A stretch of DNA of 16,728 nucleotides from Tieghemiomyces parasiticus (lineage: Eukaryota > Kickxellomycota > Dimargaritomycetes > Dimargaritales > Dimargaritaceae). The stretch spans positions 1 to 16,728 of the forward strand of contig JANBPT010001003.1 of the NCBI GenBank assembly GCA_027575765.1, given 5' to 3'. Below are positions 1-11,006 of this stretch, piece after piece (position 1 is the first letter of the stretch; every line of letters begins with the position of its first letter). A program made the position numbers and the translations under genes. Below the pieces are notes generated by a model, which had not been told where the DNA came from, made no database searches, and saw nothing but the letters and a program-made list of their open reading frames with translations.

Positions 1-1422
1 ATGCTGAAGGGTATGGTAGGCCTGGCCGTAATTATTGCATATCCGGGCGACCAAGGTAGCGGCCAGCTGGCGGAGGTTCCAATGGTCAAACGATGCGCCG
101 GGTCCGGAGGTAGTGGTAGTGGAGTGGGTCGGTCCGTCTTCGTCCATGGCAGTATCATTCTCGACCTTCACCGCGGTAGGCGTCTCCAATGAGTCCGTGG
201 CGCTCCCCAACCGCTTACCGACCAAACAGGTCAGGAGGGCCGGCATAACCTGGTGCAGGTAAGGCTCCATGAACACCCGCGAGTTGTCCAGCAGGGCGCG
301 AACGGCCAGCAACATGGTGTGTAGGACTGGAAGGTGGCGGAGGTGTTTAGTGACCTGGTGGGCCACAAACTGTGTGAAATACGGGACCAGTTGGTGGATT
401 CCTGGGTCCACCGTCAGGCTTTCAAGCGCCGTAGATCGCAACATGTCGTCCTCGGCTAGCAACGCCTCAGTGACCCGTTCGTAGTAAAGTTGGAGTTCTT
501 TGGACAGGACGTGCTTAACCAGGGGTTTTACGCCACCCGGTCCGCTGCTGGCCGCAGCGGATGCCGAATTATCCCCCCCAGCCGTTACGGTGTTGGAGGG
601 TCCCGTTATCGACGGGGGTATGGACTCGGTGCGGGCCCGCTTACCATTAAGTAGCGCGGGTTCCTCAGTCTCAACAGGGATCGGGGCCGGGTTCTGTCGG
701 ATGGCCGGCTGGACCCCTTCTACCGCCAGCCAGTGGGCGGTGTAGGTCACGTCACGCGGTGCCGGTGGCAACGGGATGTTGAGGATCTTGTCAAAGTCCA
801 GCTCCTCGTCGTCCACAATGTAAATCTCCTCTGCCAGCGTGTCTACCTTGCGGAAGACCGTGTCGCCGAGCGCGCCGTGTCCATAGAGCGGCTCGACGTT
901 ACGGACCCGCAGAGCGTAATCGATATCCTCCGTGTGTAGTTTAGTTCGTCGCGAGTGCCGCATGAATTTGGCCGCTTCCTAATTTTACGGTTCGAAAAGG
1001 GAGAAGGCAGAGGTGCGGCGATAGTCAGATGGCGAGGAACACGATTAGAGTGCAAAAGAAAAGTAGGAGGGGGTGCGGTAAAGGAATTCTTCACGGGTAG
1101 CATGAAAGAGTGATGTTTGGACAGCCCAACTACGAGGGCGTCAATTCGTCCAGACTTACTTGGATAATTTCGTAGATCCGATATTCGACGTCCTGGGACA
1201 GGGCTACGGCCACCTCATCTTTGAGGTTGACGATACCCAGACTCTCCGAGATGTTCTAGTTATACATGATATTTAGGATGTCGAGGTTGAAGGGTGGATA
1301 TGGGGTTAGCTAGAGTCCTGTATGGGTGACGACCGGCGGCTGTTGGGACAAGGCGAGAATGGCGTTACTCATCTGGGCCTGAGACGACTTGCCTTGATGG
1401 TGTCCTTGGGAAATACAGGCAT
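1..1422 (-). CDS. TAF6: TAF6, TFIID/SAGA histone-fold subunit (5' part, cut by window edge)
   Basis: TBP-associated factor 6 pairs with TAF9 through a histone fold and acts in TFIID (and SAGA) in the nucleus to set up RNA polymerase II initiation. Exons are 1422..1393, 1255..1160 and 978..1 (open at the edge), giving 368 residues without a stop. Exon 1 reads MPVFPKDTIK, exon 2 begins NISESLGIVNLKDEVAVALS, and exon 3 continues EAAKFMRHSRRTKL and then NVEPLYG. Together this is the TAF6 histone fold (about residues 5-68) and its NVEPLYG signature (69-75). A conserved linker follows (IPLPPAPRDV, AHWLAVEGVQPAI). A low-complexity S/A/G stretch (about 165-190) leads into the C-terminal HEAT domain from about residue 198 (HVLSKELQLYYERV). 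An acidic, threonine-rich insertion at about 300-338 interrupts the HEAT region relative to human TAF6. The start has GCCACC-ATG context and an in-frame TAG seven codons upstream (1446..1444). Intron 1 is GC-AG and intron 2 is GTAAGT...TAG. The family call is firm; the 3' end is unseen. Confidence 0.95.
1256..1392 (-). other. TAF6: GC-AG intron 1 of TAF6
   Basis: The donor is AAG|GCAAGT, the sequence that non-canonical GC donors usually show, and the acceptor is ACTAG|AAC. Length is 137 nt and phase 0. A branch-like TCCTAAAT lies about 20 nt before the acceptor. The junction is supported by protein continuity: DTIK joined to NISESLG matches the first helix of the TAF6 histone fold (yeast has DTVK followed by DVAESLG, recalled from memory). 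No GT donor in this stretch restores that match. Confidence 0.88.
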
Positions 1423-2145
1423 GGTGGCGGATGGGGGTGCCCTCTATGTGGCTGAAGCGGGTTCTACGTTGCGAACGTCAGTTATTCGTTTGACAGCAGA
1501 CTGCAGCGGAAGGGAGTGGAACTGTGGCAAACGAAAGGTGCACAGGTAGGGAAGGCTTCAGTGTGGAAATGATATGGTATATAAACAATGGTGGATGCGT
1601 GGATCAGGGCATGGGGCGGACGACGAAGCTAGTCAGAGCGAAGAAGCGTCCAACAGGAATGAGCAAATTGAATTAGCATGCACATCCATAAAGCAGTTGA
1701 GGAAGCTGGTGTTCGTCGCCCATTACACTTCACAGTTGGCGTATGCATAGGACTTTCCACAGCATCGCTTATTAGCTGACCCAGTGGCTGTCATGCTATG
1801 GGTTCCTTTACGCTGAGCCTAGGCAATTTATATTGGTACGCTCCTCGGACATATGGCCAGTCACCGAGCACTGGCTCACGTAACGTTTAATCGACGACAC
1901 GCACTGCCCTTACTGTCTTACCCTGGGGTAGCCAATGCTCCAACCTCAAAGAAGTAGCAGTTGCTAGTATCATAAGTGAGAAGACATTTCATTTATATTG
2001 TGTGGAGACTGCATCAGCTCATTGATAAGAAGCACCATGACGAACACCACCCGACATTTGACATCTGCCCTGAGTAACCAGCAACATAACTCGTTTGGTG
2101 GGATTCCAGCTGGCTGACCTACCCAAGACCAGATATACTGTGGTT
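1423..2145. other. Intergenic: NDUFB9 3' flank and TAF6 promoter
   Basis: No gene recognised. The two flanking minus-strand genes are co-directional, so this stretch must hold the 3' UTR of NDUFB9 and the promoter and 5' UTR of TAF6. On the minus strand an AATATA hexamer (1999..1994), about 150 nt past the NDUFB9 stop, could act as a poly(A) element. A TTTATATA-type AT block near 1575-1585 lies about 155 nt upstream of the TAF6 start codon and could be a TATA-like element. Both are short and could be chance. Confidence 0.5.
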
Positions 2146-2705
2146 CTAGAATAGCAGCTTCTCCTGCTCCTTGTTCTCCCACAGCTTGTTGCGCTCCCAG
2201 AGGATACCTCCGGGGGCCGAGGGGGCTGGGTGGTGCGGATATATATAAGTTGGAGGTCCAGTATGGTGCGGAGTTGGGAAGGGATGGGTGGAGAAAAAAA
2301 AGACATGGTAACGTGTATAATGTAGCAGAGGGGAGTAGGGGTAAGTGTGGTTAGGTTAGTATTACGTATCAATTGTAAAGCCCACAGGACGGATAGTCCC
2401 TGGGTGTTGCTAGCACCATGCCTAATCAGGGCGACGGGTTCAGCCTCAACGAGTCCTTTCCGCTCAGATACGTGCACAAACTTACGTCGGTAAGGATCGG
2501 GATGGGCATTCTCCTTTACTTCCTGCTCAAAATTCCGGGTAAGCATGGCCACGGCCTTAGGGTCAGCCACGTGGCGGTTCTCCTCGATACGCAGGCGGAT
2601 GGAGACGGCGCACTGGCGCCACTGGTCGCGCTCGACAATCCAGTCCAGCGACGTACGAAGGGATTGCCGGTACAGTCGGCAGATGTGTCGAGTATGAGCG
2701 TTCAT
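2146..2705 (-). CDS. NDUFB9: Complex I accessory subunit NDUFB9/B22 type (LYR protein)
   Basis: This is an accessory subunit of the membrane arm of mitochondrial NADH:ubiquinone oxidoreductase. Family members carry an LYR motif and dock a mitochondrial acyl carrier protein. Exon 1 is 2705..2486 and exon 2 is 2225..2146. The intron is 2485..2226 (260 nt, GTAAGT...CAG, phase 1). The 99-residue product has HICRLYRQSL with the LYR at residues 11-13. It continues SLDWIVERDQWR and IRLRIEENRHV, and has F59 where LYR proteins keep a conserved Phe. It then reads HPDPYR joined across the intron to PPSAPGGILWERN and ends EKLLF-stop. HPDPY...PGG...ER is the B22 signature (human HPQPY...PGG...ER). The start has perfect GCCACC-ATG context. 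The product is much shorter than human NDUFB9 (about 179 aa) but close to my recollection of fungal B22 subunits (about 100-110 aa). No N-terminal presequence is obvious, as usual for LYR subunits. Confidence 0.92.
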
Positions 2706-2900
2706 GGTGGCGACTGGACTAAAAATAGGGTAAAGAGAGTGGCGAGCGAAGGTAATGAAGGCGTTTGGCGATGTGGATCCGTAAGGAGCGAATGAAGCAA
2801 AGTAGGCGGCCCTGGCTAATGCGACAGGGAACGGTGGAATGCCAGGATGTCTAAAGGCCCTCGTACACGTGCGGGATCTGTAAGGGTAACGACATTGGGT
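2706..2900 (-). promoter_or_regulatory. Presumed NDUFB9 promoter with a CCAAT box
   Basis: The minus strand upstream of the NDUFB9 start codon contains CTATTTTTAG about 15-25 nt upstream and a CCAAT pentamer at 2898..2894, 189 nt upstream. CCAAT is bound by the HAP/NF-Y complex, which controls respiratory genes in several fungi, so the site fits the gene. A five-base match is weak evidence by itself and the transcription start is unknown. Confidence 0.25.
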
Positions 2901-5900
2901 TAATGCTTATGGGCAGGTGGTGGTAAGCCTGCGCATTTGGGGCCCACTGCGTGTACCCCTCTCCTCTGACGGTGGGGTGAAACTCGTAGTTAAGAGCTCG
3001 AAAGTCCGGCGGCGCTTAGGAAAAGGTCCCACCGCGGGACACTGATCATTTCACTCCCAGTCCTGTCCAAGGTACCAAAACCATGATACAGAGTATAATG
3101 GGCCAATGACTTTGATGTTGACCCCATATTGCCTTCACCAAGTTGCTATGACCATATGGGCATGACCGGTGAGAGATATAATATCCAGGTTAAGCAAGAC
3201 TTATTTACTGCGCTACCTTTAGGTTGTGTAATACTTAAAAGGTTTCTGTAGATACACAAGATAAGGTGCTGAATACATCTCAGTTCAGTGAGGTTTTACA
3301 ACATTGCTGTGGTGGCAACGGTAAGCCTCACAGGTCCCCTAGCTGCCGGTCATCAAACGATCCGATTAAAGGACCAGTGTCGGTTCCATTTCCTGGCCAC
3401 CAATAGCAAGGATGCTGTAAATTGCCATATGTACACGAGAAAACCTTGGGCATAATGGCAAATCATGACGTACACCTATTGCTCGCCAACCCACAGTGCG
3501 GTAAGCAACTGGCTGGCCATGTGTCTACCCAACTCATTATATCCGTACCTTGTAGTACAAGGCAGGCTATGCTAACCTCTACATATATTCCTATCGGGTA
3601 ATTCGGTGTCCAAGTCCAAATGCGACCTATCCACACCCGGTACATTAAGCCTCTCCACCTGCATCTGGCGAGGCTTGGGACGGCCTTGGTGGTTGGTTTT
3701 CCAGCAAGCGTCAGCCTTTCTGGGAAAGCAATTCCAATTTACCAACTTATCATTTGTTTCCAGTTTAAGCCTATTAGGGGTAGTTTGCGGTTCCAGCACT
3801 TCGGCTGTTTTAGAATCAAGGTGCGACTCTATCCATAACTTACCTTGGCTACAAACAGGACTCGGGACGTAAAGGTGCGTCGAGCTCGGTGAGACGACGT
3901 TCTGAGGACTCGGTCCAAGGCTTGCCTGTTGGCGTCCCCGGTCCCAGAAATGGCGACGGGGTCGCGTGGAACATGGTAAACAACCACCCCCTATATAAGG
4001 CAAATACGCCAGAAAATGCGTCCATTTGCAACCAGAGGGCCGTGACAGGCAGCGTGAAAAACCTGCCAGCTCGAGACGATAGGGGTCGAAGGGGGGGAGT
4101 TGCCAACAATCATCACTACCGCCTTCCCACATGCACTCCGCCCCCACTCAGCGTTTCCCCATTTGCTTGAACTTCAGCATCCCCTACTGATGCTAAAGCG
4201 GTAACCTGTGCGATCATGGTCTATCCTTGCTCCTCCTTCCGTCGGCCCACTCGCACCTAAATAAACAGCAAATATAGATTGGGAGGCGGGGTAAATTAAG
4301 GTTAGGGGAACGGCGGTAAACCACCACACCACTTGACCTGCTTAACCACAAATGCATCCACAAATTATTTTTGTGTGGGTGATCTTGGCGCTCAAATAGG
4401 GTAGCTCTGGTCGGTCTATGGTCGGAAGTCAGCAGTGAGTGGCCGATATAAGTGGAACAAAGGGGTAGCGGAGATGAGAACCTGTTCCCACAGGCGCCGA
4501 TACAGCTCGGTAGAGAGACAGAGAGGGAGAATGAGAATGAGAAGGGGTGGGAGAGTTGAAGAGACTGCGGGGGAGGCGTCACGTTCGGCCGGAATAGGCA
4601 AGTCTAGGAGACTGTGCACGCAGGCTACACTGGACCTGGGGCGACAGTCGACCAATCGGCCGGATGGCGGCGGTGACCAATTTACTCGCAATCCATAGCC
4701 AAGTGGGCTGGAGAGTAAGGTGGGGCACTGGCTACGGTTTCCACCCGCCAACTGACAACCAAGGGCTTGAACGGTCCGGTCGCCGCTTTGGGTTGACAAG
4801 TATTGCACCAGTCAGCCAGAGGAACCCGCGGCCCGAATCATCGGACGAGAATTTGCACGCTCGTGATCACACCCATCAAGGGAGCACCCGGCCTACACAT
4901 ATTCGTTGCCCGGTGGTTTACGGACGCACTCACGCAGGTACACAAATAATACAACTGTCCTACGTTTGACGTTTAAGTATCAAGCGCCAATTTGGGGGTG
5001 TTAAGGGGCAGTGGGAACGAGAAGCGGTGGTTGCGACGGGTGACAGATGATGATTACCCACTGAAGTAGGAGGAGCGTTACCTTTGTCCAGGGCTACAAA
5101 CTGTGGCCTTTCCCTGAAAACCCCCCGGTGAGGAGTCGCCCTGTACTGGGGGGGATGGTTGGCAATGAAAGGGGCGACGATCAAACAGGATGGCAGGTGG
5201 ATCTCTGAGAGACGAGATACGGTAACGAACCTGATGGCCCACCGCTAGGACGACAGGCCGTCAGGGGATGGAAGGGGACTGGGCCCATGTTGAACCCCCT
5301 AATCCCATTGATCTGAGGCTTTCCTAGCCAGTATGTTCTGCTTGCATTAAGCCAGAACTGGGGGATGGGGGCGGGGGGAGCGCATAGGTGGCTCACCTAA
5401 ACGGGCAGCACTTTCACAAAGGATTGGCGGGCTGTGCAATCCATTAGGATGACAGGGATAATGGAAACCTCCGCGGTTGGTGGTTAGCCCCATAAGGCTG
5501 TCACGATGCAGCGCTAGTGACCTGAGTAATCGCGGCGACGGCAACAGAGAGATGGTAGAGGGCTGCCCCCAACCACCCACCCGTTCAGGCCGTCAATCAG
5601 CACCTGGCCCAACAACCCATGACATGGGAATGCTGCACCGCCATGCCCTCCCCTTAGGAGGGCGTTATAGACATTGACCCTCGGACGCTTACCTCACAAC
5701 GAAGGCAGTCTTTAAAGGCTGCGATTCTTTCTATTGGGGTGTCGTACATCGTATAAGAGCCATCGGGCCGTATTGGTCATGGTAATAGGCGGGCGGGGAC
5801 GGCCTTAAAGGTCGCTTTGATAGTCACGATACGGTTCTGCGCATCAGATCATGGGTCGCTCGAAGCCTATAGGACTCCCGAGGCCATAGAATGGGACGCG

Positions 5901-7200
5901 GTTCCGGGTCGGAGCAGGGAGAAGCCACGAGGACCATGTTGTTGAGCAGCGCGAGGGCGGGGTGGACTGTGGGCAAGGAATTGTGGCGCTCGACCTCCAG
6001 TCCCGTGTCACAGCCTGGCGGGGGTTGAAAGTGACGTATTAATTGGTCAATACCCTTCTTAGGCCAGTGGGCGAATTGGGGCAACAAGGGATACTAGACA
6101 GCTTGGGAACACAAGGACCCAGCATAGCGACGCTCCAACAGGCCGCTGTGTTTCTTGTCCGCTCACTTGTACACCTCCTGGCCTTTCTCTCTCATTCCAG
6201 GGGCGTTATGCGCCGTACTGGTCAGAGGCCGAGGGGCTTAGCCACTACAGCGACCGGGGCTGTGGAGGACGGCTATTGAGGCTATGCCTACGGCTAAATG
6301 AACCCGAACTTCCCGGTGAGGGACGCAGGCGCCAGCCCATTGGCTGCAATAGGCGGGTGGTAATGGATTCACTATAGGGTCGAACGAAGAGAAAGTGGGG
6401 CTGTGAGTACGTCGCAGGGACTGGCCACGCACCAGCGGGGAGTCGGGGTCGCGCAGAACCGCACAGTGCAGAGCAGGGCAGTGGCAAGAGGGTCGACCGA
6501 GGCAGAGCATCCCAGGCACGGCGGCTGGGAGGGTGGCCGCCTGGCCCGTAGCCCCGCACTGCTCAACCGTCCGCATACGCTGTAGCCCCGCACCGCTCAG
6601 CCGTTCGCAGAGACCGTCGCATGGCGCGGCCAACCTGTCCATACCGATAAGCAGGGGTTTACCAATAAGGTGCCTAGACAACCATGGTGGCAGTGGCAGT
6701 GATATCGGCGACCCAGGGCCGGTTCATTCTGGGGCGTCCTGTCCCGGTCTAGATCTATAATCGCTGCACGGAGGAACGTCGCCACTGATCAATAAGGGGC
6801 CGCATACAATTACCCGACACTCTTGATATCCCAATCGGATGTCGTAAATGCGCACTCCTCACCATGACGGTGAGAAAATGGCACCCGCCCGACCCCAGTG
6901 AGGAGAAGTATACCGTAGGCAAGGGTGTGGCTTTCGCGTGAGGGCCGCCATCCACCTTGGCGATGGAGGCTTGGCCGCCCTGCATGGATACTTCATTTCC
7001 GCCCGCGGACCCCCTCCCAACACTCCCCAGCGTCACCTTGCAAGTCGAAACCAAGGACCACCACTGCCCCTCCCCACTCCCCCGACCAGATGACGGGCCA
7101 ATGACAGGGCGGTGAAGACGGGACGGAAGGCCCGTCGGCCAGCGTTAAGAGTTGAGAATGTCGTTCACGCAGTTCCAAGTGACACCGCGGCCGCTTTGTC
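2901..7200. other. Gene-poor intergenic region, left half, purine-rich on plus strand
   Basis: No recognisable gene, RNA or intact transposon was found on either strand. The plus strand is often G/A-rich: in 4501-4560 there are 26 G and 4 C, and 5341-5400 is also clearly G-rich. Open frames such as 4147..3572 (minus) match no family I recognise. Purine richness on one strand lowers stop-codon frequency on the other, so moderately long chance frames are expected. Isolated signals seen are TATATAAG at 3992, AATAAA at 4260, a small hairpin AGCATC-loop-GATGCT near 4175, and a tandem duplication at 6548-6611. Confidence 0.5.
6548..6611. repeat. Imperfect tandem duplication, period 34 bp
   Basis: Two adjacent copies start at 6548 and 6582. 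Both begin GTAGCCCCGCAC, then read TGCTCAACCGTCCGCA in the first copy and CGCTCAGCCGTTCGCA in the second. About 26 of the first 30 positions agree. This is a local duplication in non-coding DNA with no sign that it belongs to a longer array. Confidence 0.8.
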
Positions 7201-10200
7201 GCTCTTGGCATATTTACCCGCTCCACCCCTGATGGCCCATGTCCAGATTAAGAACAGCGTCCGCCGAGAGAGGTAGCCATTTTGATGCGGTTCCTGTAGG
7301 TAGGTACCTCGCGCCATTCCCACACGCCAAACACCCTCTGTCTAAGCACGCTTTTCTTATCCAACCTTACGAATGGGGCTGCACCCGACCGTGCCGCCTA
7401 TTACAGTCGTCGCGTCCCACGCCCATTCTGCCAGCTGGTAAACGATGGGACCTTTGGGTCAGGGACCCACCCCCTCCCCCACTATCCCCCGTAGTCGTAT
7501 GCTGCATAGGCCGTTGCGGGCTCTATTGATATCGTTGCCCGGAAAGTATGGCCCTATCTGCATCTATGCACCCCGAACCTGGCCCCACTATACTTAACAC
7601 CCATACCCCCCCACTTCATTGTTTTACCCACACGGCCCGGGCTTGCACAGTCATACACTCCCACTCACTCACTCCACACGTCCACACCACTTAACGCCTG
7701 GACACCGTCCCGGTCTTCATCTTCAGTTGCATAACCTCCTCTCCGTCCTCCCCCGCACTCGACCTTCCCGCCAACATGCACCGGCATAACCCTCTCCCAC
7801 CCGATGGTCGAAGGATGGAGGCTGCCATTTATCCTCCCCCCTACCCTTGCAGCCCAGCATATAGCCTTAATACTGTTCAGGCACTGTAGGTCTCGCTTTA
7901 AATAGGTCAGTCGCCGCCCTCCCCCCGGATTGCCTCTCCCGAGTCCCCCGACCGAGACCTTTGCCACTCCTTTTTTTCGTATCTATGCCGCTGCCCTCGT
8001 CCATAGCAGAACGGAGCGCCCGATTTCGTCGTAGCCCTGTATAGCTAGGCCCGCGTCACTCGTTCCTCGCACCTCCTCAATCGTCGCCTTTTTTTCTCGT
8101 TTTAGCCGTAGGCACCACTGCACCTAGAATCCTTTTTTAATACGGGAGGTTCTACGCCCTGAAAGAAGAGACCGGTAGCGGGATAAACCCTGTTTCTCGT
8201 TCCCTTTCTCCTCCTCTATTCCATATTTCCCTCGTTCCGTACACCTTGCCGTGCCACTGCCTCATCACTTTCCCGCATCCTCCTTCTCACCTCCATTTAC
8301 CCCGCCTCTGTTCCTCTACCCCTATACTCTCTGTACCTGTTTTCTATTTGCCCCGCCCGCTGGACAACCCTCCGGCCACGGTTTTCCTTGACGGAGTTCA
8401 CCGTTTGCCTCCCCCGCCGTCTTCTCGTTATACCCCGGGGTATGCGTGTGTAGCCGACCGCATTCGCTCATTTTCTTCAAATTTCGTACTGGACCGGGTT
8501 GCATTGAGAGCCGATAGCTGCAACTGTGTGCCTCTTCTGCATGTCAAAGGGGCGCTCCCTGCTCTCCTACCAGAGTACGTAGCCCTGTCCACCAAATCTG
8601 GTCGGCCTGACCGAGCCTGCACGCCTATATCCGGCCAACTCCCTGTAGACACACGTGCGTAGCCGCTTGCTTTATTCCGCCGGCTTTCTGCCCGCTACGG
8701 TAACGAAGCTACCCAAGGTAAGACCTCAGTCACGCTTACGCATATATCCATTTCTCAATACGATATCACCATTTCATTTTTATTTTAAATTGCCATTGGG
8801 CCCTTCTTCCTCATAGGCAAGTGGGGGAGGGTAGCCTGGGTTGGTCGGCCTAGGCCTGCCCTTCGAGCAGCCTTGTCCCCCCTTTTTTATCCCCTATTAT
8901 CGATGGCACCCTCGCCCTTTGCCATTTATCCCTTCTACTGTGATGTACGAAAGGTGATGACACCAAGATAACTCCGTTGATAGGCCGTCGGTTCCATCTA
9001 CAACCGTTATTTTCGTATTGAACCTGACCGTGCGTCACCCCTTGCTGCCCCAGGTTGACTGTCTCTGCCATCCTCCACATTGCTATTACTGCCACCTCGG
9101 ATTATCGGATGTCGTCACGGCGAGAAAGGGTCCGGGCCTTGAGGTGTCCAGTGCCGTCCCTTCCTCTCGTAGCTTGGGAGGTGACTTAGGAATTGTCAGA
9201 GGAGGGGATCCCCACAGTCCGCTTCGCCCATAGGTTTGGGACGCCCTGGTCTTAAGGCACCCCCTTTTTCGCACCCTTGAACCCCTGTTTTTTCCATCGT
9301 TACAAGACCCTCGCGCCCGGATGCTCCGCAAGGGGAAAGGGAGCAGACGAAAGCGTTGGTGCTGGATGCGGGGGTTATGTCAGGGACTGGCAAGTCTGGT
9401 CTCCCAGTTTCCCCACTCGCTCTACAAGGCGCCCGATGGGCATTTTTGTACAGGAGGTGGGGATATGGAGTGCGGGCCCTCCCCTCTTCCCCTTCGGGCT
9501 CCGCCACCAACGAATTCCCTACCCGCAACTTTTTCATCGAACGCCCCTTCTTCCGTTTTTGCGCTGCGCCTCTTTTCTAGACCTGTGGTCCTAAAGCCTA
9601 GAACGTTTGTGTAGTTGAGAGGTGGCGGCGCGCCAGGCTTCACCTGCGCTACTGCATCTCTGGTTCATTCCGTTTGTTATGTGTGGTCATTCCTCGCCCG
9701 CCCGGCTCACTGAATTTATTTTTCCTTTGCCAGCCAACAGCCTCACACTCCACCGTTACAAAAGTTCAGGTACACTGCTTTACTACAGCCTGTCCTGTCG
9801 CCTGCTGCTTCATTTTTCTTGTCACCTTTATTGGCTGCCCTGTGAGCGCGTCAGTGGCTCTTCCCGCCAACTGTCGGTTTGGACGCAGGGTTGGGTACCC
9901 ACCCGCTCTCCACCACTCTTCTGGTGCCTTATCGCCCAACTCCCTTATCACCGATTGGCTTGCACTACTGGTCACCAAGCAGTCCCCTTTGGCTCCCCGA
10001 CCTTCTCCTATTTCGCAGAGCTCCGCTTGGTCTGTATCTGATTTTTATGTGTCACCTAGCCGTGGGCCCTCTTTTATTGTGCCAAACGCCTTGACCATCC
10101 TCATTCGCAAGGTTGGCCTAAAAGCCGTCGTCTGGTTTAAAAAAGACCCTACCGCTTCTTTCCTTGCCTCTTCTACCTTCACTTCGTAGTATTCCCGGTC

Positions 10201-11006
10201 CGTGCGACCTTGTTTTTTTTAGCCGTGAATCACACTAGACCGAGCTCTAACCCTGTTAAACATCCCCCCCGCCCCCACACATACTCGTGCCTCCCCGCTT
10301 CTCAACACCGCCACCCTCATTGTCACCATTTCTGAATCCGTTCCATCCTGCTTTGACACACGTCGTTACCTGCTTCCCTACGCGCCATCTTCCCGATCTG
10401 TACATTCCTTTATTCCCTAGCCCTCCCGTGCCTAGGATCTCCCCGCCCTTAGCTCCCGGACGCGTACTTTCACGCACTTTAGTAGCCAATTTGACAGCTC
10501 ATACATCCACTGCACCCAGGCTACTGTATGCACGATTGCTCGCGGCCAGTCGCGCGGTCCCCCCCCAAACCTCCTACTTTTCGTTGTCTGCAGCAGCCCG
10601 CGATTAGAGTTTTCTGTACTGGGCAGGTAATGCACATCCTCTCTTCATTGTGAAGCCCGGCCCGCCATCCCCCCTTTCCCTCCCACTTTCGTTCCTCATA
10701 CACCGCACCCTTTCTATCCCAACTCAGCTTGACTGCGATAGCAACTACCCTTCCCGCTCACCAACCCTTCCTCGTCAGTTCTCGCGAGGCCACCTTGCCT
10801 GGAAGTCACGTAGCATTGCCTAATCTCATTCCACGTTACACTTGTACGCCCATTTTAGGCTGCCGCGATCCTCGCCACGTTTGAACCCCCCCACTTCCAC
10901 CGCCTGTTTCGAGATTGGCCGGTTTGCATCTTTCCACGGCCTGCTGCGACCATTACCTCCCGAGTTTTATTACCCGGGGCACCCCTAGTGACCGTGACGT
11001 CCCGTA
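7201..11006. other. Gene-poor intergenic region, right half, pyrimidine-rich on plus strand
   Basis: Nothing recognisable is encoded here on either strand. The plus strand is persistently C/T-rich from about 7.3 kb to the B56 gene: 7561-7620 has 28 C and 4 G, 8221-8280 has 27 C and 7 G, and 10261-10320 has 35 C and 5 G. Poly-C runs occur near 10264 and 10560. Several plus-strand open frames (for example 9674..10189) exist because pyrimidine-rich DNA rarely spells a stop codon; they resemble no known protein and most lack an ATG at the frame start. The last few hundred bases must contain the B56 promoter, but I could not assign a TATA box or start site. Confidence 0.5.

Noticed and set aside
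3572..4132. 186-codon minus-strand open frame as a gene
   Set aside because: No domain, repeat or known family is recognisable, the frame is not longer than expected somewhere in 33 kb of skewed DNA, and no spliced partners were seen. Kept only as a note in a finding.
6160..6279. Strong-looking acceptor (CTCTCTCATTCCAG) followed by an open frame
   Set aside because: The downstream frame to 6279 matches nothing known and no upstream exon with a fitting donor could be linked to it.
6863..6874. CACC-ATGACG-GTGAGA as a tiny first exon for the B56 gene
   Set aside because: It would need a six-base coding exon and an intron of over 4 kb, far from the 137-309 nt seen elsewhere, and its phase does not fit the acceptor at 11025.
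8776..8786. ATTTTTATTTT resembling the yeast origin consensus (10 of 11)
   Set aside because: That consensus is specific to budding yeasts close to Saccharomyces, and T-rich matches are expected by chance here.
9674..10189. 171-codon plus-strand open frame as a gene
   Set aside because: It begins at TTG, lies in pyrimidine-rich DNA where stop codons are rare, and its translation resembles no protein family.
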